Shown here piece by piece: positions 23,085 to 30,252 of a stretch of DNA of 32,360 nt. Source of the stretch: HGM04593 sp045589695 (GTDB taxonomy: Bacteria > Bacteroidota > Bacteroidia > Bacteroidales > Bacteroidaceae); the NCBI GenBank assembly GCA_045589695.1, contig JAZNPP010000014.1, positions 1 to 32,360 on the forward strand. Reading direction: 5' to 3'. The notes beneath the pieces were generated by a model, which was given only the letters and a program-made list of their open reading frames with translations, was not told where the DNA came from and searched no databases. Every line of letters starts with the position of its first letter. The first letter of the stretch is position 1. A program made the position numbers and the translations under genes.

Positions 23085-25598
23085 TCATTTGGCGCTTTTG
23101 AAGTATGAGCCAATCGATAGCAGCCATGCCACGGCAATGCTCATCACCATGCCTGTGGCTCCGAATAGCAGGAAGTTGGCGTCGGTGTATTCGCTCATCC
23201 AGAACACGACAGCCTCGCCGGCTACAAAGCCTGCAAGAGCAGCATAGCCTTTGACACGCTTCATGAATACGGCAATGAAGAAGAGTCCGCCAAGTCCGCT
23301 GGTAAGCAATCCCAATATCTCGTTGAAGAAGTCGAGGAACGACTGTATGTTCCATGTGGCCATGAACAGGGCGAGCAATAGGCCTGCCATACCGCTCACC
23401 ACCGATGCCCAGCGGGCTACGGCTAAAAGTTGCGAGTCGGTGGTGGAAGTGCGGAACCGCTTCCAAAAGTCGATTGAGAATGCTGTAGCCACGCTGTTGA
23501 TGTTGCTCGAAATGGTACTCATGGTGGCTGCGAATATTGCTGCAATCAGAGCGCCTGCAATTCCTGCAGGCATCTGGCTCATCATAAAGAATGGGAAGAT
23601 GGCGTCGCTCTGTCCCATTGTGACGTCAAGTTCTGTAGGGTGTGTCTTGTAGAATGTGTACAGCCCTGTGCCAATCATGTAGAAGGCGACTGAGACAAAT
23701 ACGCTCATAACGCCGTTTACCAGAATGCCTCGGCCGGCTGACTTCTCGTCGGGAGTGGTGAGGTAGCGCTGTATGACGGTCTGGTCCGACGTGTAGGATA
23801 TAAGGTTATTGGCAAGCCCTCCGAGAATTATTACCCACCATGTCGCCTGTGACCATGAGCTGCTGAAATCGAACAGCCGCAGTTTGTCGTTCTCCAATGC
23901 GATGTTGATGCAGCCGCTTATTCCACCCTCTGTGCCTACTGCCAGGTATATCACTGAAAAAAGGGCACCGAAAACAAGTATCAGTCCTTGCACTACATCG
24001 CCCCAGATAACAGCTTCGACACCGCCCATTGTGCAGTAAATAATGGTAATCAATCCCATAAGCACAATGCATAGGTATATGTCGATGCCTGTCACCGCTG
24101 TCAGAGCGAGCGAAGGAAGGTAAAGCACGATAGCCATACGCACAATCATGAAAATGCAGAAGAGCGTAGAGGCGAGCATGCGTGTGAAGAGGTTGAAACG
24201 TACTTCGAGTATCTCGTATGCGCTTGAGACGTTGAGCTTGCGGAAGTAGGGAAGGTAGTACTTGATTACGGGGTAGCTGACGAGCAGTATCATCCACAGC
24301 ATCGGGTAGTAGGTCCAGTCGGTAGTGTATGCCTTAGCCGGAATTGTCATGTATGTAATGGCCGACAGCATAGTGGCGTATATGCTTATTCCCGCAGCCC
24401 ACCAGGGTATGCGGCCACCGCCTTTGAAAAAGTCGTCGGCTCCCTTCTCCTTACGCATGAAATATACTCCCATTCCAAGCATGGCCGCAAGGTAGAATAT
24501 AAGGATTGTCCAATTGAGCCAGCCGAAGTTCTTCTCGTATTTCACCTCGACATGCGACACATCGGCGCTGCGTACGCCAGGCATCAGTTCGCCGCCGCTG
24601 TAGCTCCAGCCTTTGCCGCCGGCGACCGGAGTGAGGCAGGCGCCTGCACGGGCAAGCAGGTCATTGCCAGACAGTACTCCCCATGAATCGGTTATCGTGT
24701 GGTATATAAGCACATCCTTGCGGAATCGGTACCACTCTGGCGAGTGACGCAGGTACATGCTGTCCTGCTCTCCTGCAATGGCGCTGAGGAATATCTCGTA
24801 ATCGACACCTCCGAAGAACAGCACGTGGCTGTAGCCTGCAGGGCTGCAAGCGCTGCCGACTATGGCTTGCGGTTTCTTATGCTCGCGGCCGGAATTATTG
24901 TCGGTCCGCGCGAATGCCGGTGAGGTGCGTCTCCATCGCGATGGTGCCGCATTGCCTTTTTTCAGTTCGGCTATGGATATATATATACCGTCGTTATGTA
25001 CTACGGCATCCTCGCCGTCGGTCTTTGGCCGGTATCCGCCGAAGATAAAGAGAGCATATCCCGTGGCAGTGTTCTGTACGGCAACGCAAGGCTGCAGACG
25101 GCATTCATCGGGCAGTGTGGCGGCTATGGTCCACACTTCGTTTTTACAAGGAAAGGGCAAGGCGTAAACCTCTTTGTTCGGAATTCCGTTTGTCTGTCCT
25201 CCGGCAACCCAAATCATGCCGTTATGGTAAGCGGCAGCGAAATTGTCCAGAGCTTTGGGCAAAGAGGGTATAGGAACGGATGCGCCGTCTGCGGCATTTA
25301 TGAACATGCACTCGCTGAGCGAGCCGTTCTCATTCGCCCCGCCTAAATAGACCGCTCCGCCCGGCAGTTGCACGCTGGCTCCATAGGCTTTGGGATAGTA
25401 TACTTTCTGACCCCCGTCAGCACAGGGGACATCGGGGAAATTGCATCCTCCGTAAGTCATGAGCCCACCGTTTATCCAGCCGGCATAATGGCCCGAAACG
25501 GCATTTCCCATTGGCGTTTCAGGTGACACGGTGACACTGTTCTGCGCTACGCACAGCACGGAACATATAACGAACGGCAGAAATAGAATTCTTTTCAT
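23085..25598 (-). CDS. sialic acid mutarotase (kelch) - SSS symporter fusion
   Basis: The 837-residue protein combines a periplasmic kelch-type beta-propeller with a sodium:solute symporter. After a signal peptide (MKRILFLPFVICSVLCVAQ), residues about 25-350 have repeated kelch-like GG pairs (GGLMTYGG, VYLGGANENG, MIWVAGGQTNG, LFIFGGYRP) as in N-acetylneuraminate mutarotase NanM. From about 360 a series of hydrophobic helices begins (NWTILIFYLAAMLGMGVYFM), with SSS features such as WWAAGISIYATMLSAITYM and TSDQTVIQRYLTT. Such fusions are known in Bacteroidetes; the first half would convert the sialic acid anomer and the second import it. It is the last gene of the nan operon, 3 bases after the epimerase. 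Confidence 0.93.
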   Translation of the reverse strand: MKRILFLPFVICSVLCVAQNSVTVSPETPMGNAVSGHYAGWINGGLMTYGGCNFPDVPCADGGQKVYYPKAYGASVQLPGGAVYLGGANENGSLSECMFINAADGASVPIPSLPKALDNFAAAYHNGMIWVAGGQTNGIPNKEVYALPFPCKNEVWTIAATLPDECRLQPCVAVQNTATGYALFIFGGYRPKTDGEDAVVHNDGIYISIAELKKGNAAPSRWRRTSPAFARTDNNSGREHKKPQAIVGSACSPAGYSHVLFFGGVDYEIFLSAIAGEQDSMYLRHSPEWYRFRKDVLIYHTITDSWGVLSGNDLLARAGACLTPVAGGKGWSYSGGELMPGVRSADVSHVEVKYEKNFGWLNWTILIFYLAAMLGMGVYFMRKEKGADDFFKGGGRIPWWAAGISIYATMLSAITYMTIPAKAYTTDWTYYPMLWMILLVSYPVIKYYLPYFRKLNVSSAYEILEVRFNLFTRMLASTLFCIFMIVRMAIVLYLPSLALTAVTGIDIYLCIVLMGLITIIYCTMGGVEAVIWGDVVQGLILVFGALFSVIYLAVGTEGGISGCINIALENDKLRLFDFSSSWSQATWWVIILGGLANNLISYTSDQTVIQRYLTTPDEKSAGRGILVNGVMSVFVSVAFYMIGTGLYTFYKTHPTELDVTMGQSDAIFPFFMMSQMPAGIAGALIAAIFAATMSTISSNINSVATAFSIDFWKRFRTSTTDSQLLAVARWASVVSGMAGLLLALFMATWNIQSFLDFFNEILGLLTSGLGGLFFIAVFMKRVKGYAALAGFVAGEAVVFWMSEYTDANFLLFGATGMVMSIAVAWLLSIGSYFKSAK

Positions 25599-25601
25599 AA
25601 A

Positions 25602-26792
25602 CTATCCTTGCTTGGACTGTTTTGTCAAAATGTTACATAACTCGTATGACTTTATCATCATTCTCGGAATGTGGAAAGGCCCTTTGAATATATTTCCTTT
25701 TGCGGGCTGCGCCACTGTGCCGTCACGGTGCAGGTATCCGTACCATTCGCCGTGTTCGTTGTCGGGGAAGTGGGCGTACGTCCAGTCGCTTATCAGCTTG
25801 TGCCAAATGAGGTATTTGTCATCTCCTGTAGCCTCGTAGGCATAAAGCGTGGCGATGATGGCTTCGGTCTGCGGCCACCAGAACTTCATGTCCTGCGAGT
25901 AGTCCTGCGGCGGCAGGTTACGGCAATCCTTGAAGTTGATAATGCCGCCGTATTGCTTGTCCCAGCCCCATTCCCAAGACCAGTCGAGTATCTGCAGTGC
26001 CTGGGCTGTCAGTTCTTTCTCCCAGCCTCGGTGTTTCGCCTCTTCGAGCAGGAACCATGCTGTCTCAATGCAATGTCCGGGGTTTATTACACGCCCGTTA
26101 AGCGTGTCTATGAATTCTCCGTTAGGTCCTACGGTCTCAAGCAGTGCCTTGAACTCGGGTTTCATGAAGTCTTTCAGCGACTCAATCGACTCGTTTATCT
26201 GTTGGTCAAGCACGGGATCGCTTATCACATTGCGTATGCGTGAAGCGGTGTTTATAAGAATCATCACGAGAGAGTGCCCTTTTGCCTGCATGGCTTCAAG
26301 GTACTTGGGTTCCATATATCCTGGAGTGGCAACGAATTTGCGTATGTCCTTGAATAGCTTCAGCGCTTTTTCGGCGTAACTAATGTCGCCCGAAGCTTTG
26401 GCATACTCGGCCATAGCTATTGACGCAAAGCTCTCCGAGAAGACATAGCGGCGTTTGCGCAGAGGGGTGCCGTCTGCCATAACCTCGAAGTACATTCTTC
26501 CGTCACTGTCAAAGCAATGAGCCTCTATGAAGTCTATCGTGCTTTTTGCGGCGGCAAGCCACTCCGGGTTTTTCTCAATGGTGTTGTATGCGAAACTGCA
26601 CACAAAGGCGAAACGGCCCTGAAACCATACCGACTTTGTGCTGTCAATCAATGAGCCGTCACGGTCAAGGCATGTATATACGCCTCCGTTTACTCTGTCA
26701 AGGCCGTTCTTCAGCCAAAAGGGCATTATGTCATTCACAAGGTCCGAGCGGTATCTCTCGCTCCACTCCTTAAGATATTCTTTCCAGTTCAT
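25602..26792 (-). CDS. N-acylglucosamine 2-epimerase (AGE family)
   Basis: This 396-residue (alpha/alpha)6-barrel enzyme of the AGE family interconverts N-acetylmannosamine and N-acetylglucosamine without phosphorylation. Visible family segments are VNGGVYTCLDRDG (about 34-46), KSVWFQGRFAFVCSFAYN, YVFSESFASIAMAEYAKA, PGHCIETAWFLLEEAK with the conserved His, and the closing KFWWPQTEAIIA and GEWYGYLHRDG. It follows nanL by 11 bases and precedes the transporter by 3. This is the Bacteroidetes type of pathway, where ManNAc goes to GlcNAc and is then phosphorylated by a kinase not present in this window. Confidence 0.94.
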   Translation of the reverse strand: MNWKEYLKEWSERYRSDLVNDIMPFWLKNGLDRVNGGVYTCLDRDGSLIDSTKSVWFQGRFAFVCSFAYNTIEKNPEWLAAAKSTIDFIEAHCFDSDGRMYFEVMADGTPLRKRRYVFSESFASIAMAEYAKASGDISYAEKALKLFKDIRKFVATPGYMEPKYLEAMQAKGHSLVMILINTASRIRNVISDPVLDQQINESIESLKDFMKPEFKALLETVGPNGEFIDTLNGRVINPGHCIETAWFLLEEAKHRGWEKELTAQALQILDWSWEWGWDKQYGGIINFKDCRNLPPQDYSQDMKFWWPQTEAIIATLYAYEATGDDKYLIWHKLISDWTYAHFPDNEHGEWYGYLHRDGTVAQPAKGNIFKGPFHIPRMMIKSYELCNILTKQSKQG

Positions 26793-26803
26793 CTCTATCG
26801 CTG

Positions 26804-27721
26804 TTAAAGTTTATTGCAACGCTCAAAGAAATTTATAGCTTCCAGCTCTTTACGCATAGCCGCCTCCTCTTCGTCTGTCATGTTCTGGAACGGAGTGCGG
26901 TTCTTGCCGAGGTCAAGGCCGATGAGCTTCATGATTCTCTTGCCACCTACTATGTTGCCCCGGTAGCGGCAAATGACGTTTATCACCTCCTGTGAGAAGT
27001 TCTGAAGTTCACGCGCTTTCTCCAACTCACCGGCATTCCATGCCTCGATGATGCCGGCGAGGTTGCAGCCGTTGTAGTTGGTGGTTCCTCCGATGCCTCC
27101 CTGAGCGCCGCCCATTGCAAGGCACGGGAGAATGGTCTCGTCCTGTCCGTGCAGCATGTCGAACTTGCCGTTCTTGTAGAGGCGGCACTGGTTGTACTCG
27201 TACAGGCTCTCGAACGTATATTTAATGCCGGCGAAGTTCGGTATTCTGCCGTCTACAGCCTCAAGGAACTTTACCATAGGAAGGTACGCTCCGTTGAATG
27301 CCGGAATGTGGTAGAAGTAGAAAGGAAGCTCAGGAGCCGCTGAGGCTATCTCCTCGCAGTATTTCACAAGTTCTTCTATGCGTCCTATCTTCGGGAACGG
27401 AGGCGCCATAGCTCCAATGCCGAACACGCCCAGTTTCTGCGCATGCTCTGCCATGCGGCGGCTCGACTTGACGCATGTGCTGCCCACGTGGACAATGATT
27501 TTGAAATCTTCGGGAGCCGCGGCTGCCCAAGTTTCGGCAAGCTTCATGCGCTCCTCTTCTGTAAGCATGTAGCCCTCGCCCGATGAGCCGTTGATGAATA
27601 CTCCCTTCATGCCGTTTTTTGCAAGCATCCGGGCATACGCAGGTATCGGTTCGTAGTTTACCTCGCCGTTCTCATAGAATGGAGTGAACGGAGCGTCTAT
27701 CAAACCTATAATCTTTTCCAT
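26804..27721 (-). CDS. nanL: N-acetylneuraminate lyase
   Basis: This DHDPS-family aldolase splits sialic acid into N-acetylmannosamine and pyruvate in the cytoplasm. The 305-residue form starts at the ATG at 27721 (MEKIIGLIDAPFTPF); 13 upstream codons in frame do not look like family sequence. The pyruvate-binding motif GSSGEG is at 45-50, the catalytic Tyr is Y137 in FYFYHIP, and the Schiff-base Lys is K167 in GIKYT. The YHIP motif and GGTTNYNG favour sialic acid lyase over dihydrodipicolinate synthase, as does the AGE/transporter context. It is the first gene of the operon. Confidence 0.95.
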   Translation of the reverse strand: MEKIIGLIDAPFTPFYENGEVNYEPIPAYARMLAKNGMKGVFINGSSGEGYMLTEEERMKLAETWAAAAPEDFKIIVHVGSTCVKSSRRMAEHAQKLGVFGIGAMAPPFPKIGRIEELVKYCEEIASAAPELPFYFYHIPAFNGAYLPMVKFLEAVDGRIPNFAGIKYTFESLYEYNQCRLYKNGKFDMLHGQDETILPCLAMGGAQGGIGGTTNYNGCNLAGIIEAWNAGELEKARELQNFSQEVINVICRYRGNIVGGKRIMKLIGLDLGKNRTPFQNMTDEEEAAMRKELEAINFFERCNKL

Positions 27722-27785
27722 AATACTTGAAGTTATGAGTTTATGTTTTTGTGTGTACAAAAAAAAGAAAAATCATCTGAAAAGG

Positions 27786-27793
27786 CAAATATA
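27786..27793 (-). promoter_or_regulatory. candidate -7 box for the nan operon
   Basis: On the minus strand this reads TATATTTG, an exact TAnnTTTG match, 65 bases upstream of the nanL ATG, with a weak TTTC about 17 bases further upstream. A second identical box lies at 27830-27837, inside the upstream intergenic stretch, so two starts are possible. Confidence 0.5.
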
Positions 27794-27851
27794 ATGACAA
27801 GCGAGCGCAGGAAATATTCGAGCTTTGCTCAAATATAAGAAACGGTATCTG

Positions 27852-28967
27852 CTATACTTTAAGGAAGAACTTGTTCTTGTACATAACCTTCAGTATAAAA
27901 AATACTATTATGCTGTTGCATGCTGTCAGCAATACAGGGTACCATCCGTCAAGGTACTGCTGCGTGCCATGAAGCAGCGACGATGCTATGCTGCGGAAGT
28001 TTATGATTTCTCCAATGATATAGGCTGTAATGGCGTTGCATCCGTAGTAAAGCGGCCACTCCCATCTTTTGCAGTGTCCTTTCACGTCTATCCACCAGTA
28101 AAAAAACGACAGCAACAGGTAACACCAGCCGGCGCTGTAGAGCGTCATGCTCGCTGTCCATATACGTTTGATTATAGGTTGCCGGATGCCTGCGATCAGC
28201 CCTGCGGCAAGCAGTACAGCGCCTATGACGAACAGCCTCTTTGCTGTCGCCGGGCGGTTGCCGTCGCCGTTTTTTGTGATGTATCCGGCAAAGCTCCCTA
28301 AAGCGACCGTACAGCAGAATGTGAGGCTGCTCCATATCCATGTGTAATCGTACCATGCCGCGAACTCTACGTCCCCTGCAGCATTGATGACGCTTCCGTC
28401 ACGATAACGTCCGAGAACGGCTTTGTCAATCATGCATGCGAAGTTGCCTTGAGGACTCCAGTCGCCGTAAATGTGCATAGGTATGGAGTATATGATCAAC
28501 AGCGATGCGATGGCAGCGAGCATCTGTTTGGGTTTAAGGTACAGCACCATTGGCACTGTAAGCAGGTAGCCTACAGCTATAGCCTGCAAGGTGTTGCTGT
28601 AGAGGTATATCCTGTCGGGGTCAAGCGAAAGTATATTTCCTTGTACCGCAATGCCTAACGCAAAAAGCAGCATGAAGCGTTTGATGACACGCCGCCATAC
28701 TCTTATGTTGCCGTTCTGTGTCTTGTACTTTGGGAGCGAATAGGGCATTGTCACGCCCGACATGAACAGGAAGAGCGGCATTACCAGGTCCCATGCTCTA
28801 AAACCCTCCCACTGGGCATGGTCGAGCTGGTATAGTATCGTGCTGTTAAGGAACTCGCAGTCGAGTTCTATAAGAAATGCCCGCAACACAGGCTGCAGGG
28901 CAACGAGCATGAATAGGTCAAGCCCACGCAGTACGTCAAGGGATAGCAGTCGTCCGTTGTTTTTCAT
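27852..28967 (-). CDS. HGSNAT-like membrane acyltransferase (DUF5009/COG4299)
   Basis: The protein has 371 residues from the ATG at 28967 (MKNNGRLLSLDVLRGLDLFMLV). It is a polytopic inner-membrane protein of the heparan-alpha-glucosaminide N-acetyltransferase-like family. The family segments RLLSLDVLRGLDLF near the start and LDHAQWEGFRAWDLVMPLFLFMSGVTMPYSLPK are present, followed by about ten hydrophobic segments. The family moves acetyl groups from cytoplasmic acetyl-CoA to sugars on the other side of the membrane. Here the substrate is unknown, though the nearby sialic acid genes point to an amino sugar. The frame is open to 29024, but the -7 box at 28988-28995 argues for the later ATG. It lies 130 bases upstream of nanL. 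Confidence 0.87.
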   Translation of the reverse strand: MKNNGRLLSLDVLRGLDLFMLVALQPVLRAFLIELDCEFLNSTILYQLDHAQWEGFRAWDLVMPLFLFMSGVTMPYSLPKYKTQNGNIRVWRRVIKRFMLLFALGIAVQGNILSLDPDRIYLYSNTLQAIAVGYLLTVPMVLYLKPKQMLAAIASLLIIYSIPMHIYGDWSPQGNFACMIDKAVLGRYRDGSVINAAGDVEFAAWYDYTWIWSSLTFCCTVALGSFAGYITKNGDGNRPATAKRLFVIGAVLLAAGLIAGIRQPIIKRIWTASMTLYSAGWCYLLLSFFYWWIDVKGHCKRWEWPLYYGCNAITAYIIGEIINFRSIASSLLHGTQQYLDGWYPVLLTACNSIIVFFILKVMYKNKFFLKV

Positions 28968-28987
28968 TTTACCTTTCAGCTTATGTT

Positions 28988-28995
28988 CAAAGGTA
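28988..28995 (-). promoter_or_regulatory. candidate -7 box for the HGSNAT-like gene
   Basis: On the minus strand this reads TACCTTTG, an exact consensus match 21 bases upstream of the ATG at 28967. No clear -33 element is seen at the usual distance. It supports the ATG at 28967 as start. Confidence 0.45.
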
Positions 28996-29063
28996 AGAAA
29001 AAAGGTTATAAAATAGCTCTTCAACGGCTGTTTTTTTCTATCTTAGCGAAAAGATAATAAATT

Positions 29064-29744
29064 ATGGAAATAAAGCCGATTGCGTATTATTATACTAAAC
29101 TGCGCTCGAAATTCGGAGTTCCCAGGCAGAGCGGGCTTGTGCCGGAACTGCAAGGTAAGGTAGTGCTTGAGCCTGAATACAGCGACCCTGATGCTGTGCG
29201 GGGGCTCGGCGGCTTCGATTATATCTGGCTTGTCTGGGGCTTTTCTCAGGTAGGCGTGGAGGGATGGAACGCTTTGGTTCGTCCTCCGTTGCTTGGCGGA
29301 AACCGTCATGTAGGCGTATTCGCGACACGTTCTCCTTTCCGCCCCAACAGGCTCGGGCTGTCGTCTGTGCGTTTGCTGAATGTGGATACCGGCGGCAATG
29401 TGGTGTTGCATGTTTCCGGTGCCGACCTTGCTGACGGGACGCCGATATATGATATAAAACCGTATATTGAGTACAGCGATGCCCATGCGGGAGTCCGATG
29501 CGGTTTTGTGGACAATAAAGAGTGGCGGAAACTAAGTGTCACCTTTCCGGAACATTTGCGTGCATTGTTCGGCATAGACGATATCGAGGCTCTGTATAAA
29601 ATTCTTGAGCTTGACCCTCGCCCTCAGTATCACGACGACCCGGAACGTGTTTACGGCATGCCGTTCGGCGGGTACGATGTCCGCTTCAAGGTTTCAAACG
29701 ACGGAGTGCTTGAAGTTGTTGAGTGTTTAACGATTAATGATTAG
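29064..29744 (+). CDS. trmO: tRNA N6-threonylcarbamoyladenosine methyltransferase TrmO
   Basis: The 226-residue protein belongs to the TsaA/TrmO (UPF0066) family, which methylates t6A37 in certain tRNAs using S-adenosylmethionine. Motifs visible are GVPRQSGL (18-25), GLGGFDYIWLVWGF, VGVFATRSPFRPNRLGLSS and GTPIYDIKPYIEYSD. The ATG start directly opens the beta-barrel (MEIKPIAYYYTKLRSKFG). It diverges from the HGSNAT-like gene with about 96 bases between starts. TATCTTAG at 29039-29046 is a possible -7 box. Its 3' end runs into short repeats of GATTAGC. Confidence 0.92.
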   Translation: MEIKPIAYYYTKLRSKFGVPRQSGLVPELQGKVVLEPEYSDPDAVRGLGGFDYIWLVWGFSQVGVEGWNALVRPPLLGGNRHVGVFATRSPFRPNRLGLSSVRLLNVDTGGNVVLHVSGADLADGTPIYDIKPYIEYSDAHAGVRCGFVDNKEWRKLSVTFPEHLRALFGIDDIEALYKILELDPRPQYHDDPERVYGMPFGGYDVRFKVSNDGVLEVVECLTIND

Positions 29745-29756
29745 CGATTAGCGATT

Positions 29757-29830
29757 GACGACACGGCCTGACCCAAGGCGCCGCACGACTTCATCTGTGT
29801 TACGTGCGATTAACTGCCGGCCGTATCGTC
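29757..29830. repeat. imperfect nested inverted repeat
   Basis: GACGACACGGCC (29757-29768) and GGCCGTATCGTC (29819-29830) pair over 12 positions with one mismatch. Inside them CGCACG (29782-29787) and CGTGCG (29803-29808) form a second, perfect 6-bp stem. The nesting suggests a folded RNA or palindromic element rather than chance, but only one copy is in the window. Confidence 0.45.
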
Positions 29831-30196
29831 GAAACTGCTTTCGCTCGCTGTAAAAAATAAAGCAAGCTTTGTCGTACTCGCTGTTTTCGTTATATTTCAC
29901 TTCGTTCAAGCATGACATTACTGCGGACTTTATTGTTCCGAACGTTGTGAATGAACTTCGTCAATCGTAAAACCCTCATTTATACACAAATCTCTTTATG
30001 CTTCCTTTGGGTCTCTTCGCAAAAGCCTCGCTGCGGAGTTTGTAATCATAAAGCTGTGAATAGCTCCATGTATCGTTTTTTGTCAGTGAAAGCGTTTTTG
30101 TCCCAACAACGCTTTTTGCGTCCTCGAAATTTTCAATAATGTTTTTTCAGCCGCGCTGTTTTGTCAAGTTACGTGCGTACATTATTATATATATCA

Positions 30197-30225
30197 AGCG
30201 GGCGGCCCACGAAAGGCCGCCCGCT
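30197..30225 (-). terminator. GC-rich hairpin after ppdK
   Basis: AGCGGGCGGCC (30197-30207) and GGCCGCCCGCT (30215-30225) form a perfect 11-bp stem around a 7-base loop, 28 bases after the ppdK stop. On the minus strand it is followed by TTGATATATATAAT, a weak T tract. Confidence 0.75.
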
Positions 30226-30252
30226 CTATTTAGAGTATTGAGCTTTTCTCAA

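Larger units (their letters stand above)
29745..30252. other. 508-base gene-poor region between trmO and ppdK
   Basis: No gene is supported. From its 5' side it holds GATTAGC-like short tandem repeats around 29731-29758 and an imperfect nested inverted repeat (29757-29830). It also has two loosely similar segments starting CTGCGGA(C/G)TTT near 29921 and 30031, and the ppdK terminator at 30197-30225. A 62-codon frame at 29951-30139 has no recognisable features. The lack of an intact frame and the patchy similarities suggest decayed or repetitive sequence. Confidence 0.5.

Noticed and set aside
29951..30139. 62-codon plus-strand frame in the gene-poor region
   Set aside because: It has no recognisable domain, no promoter and no likely conserved composition.
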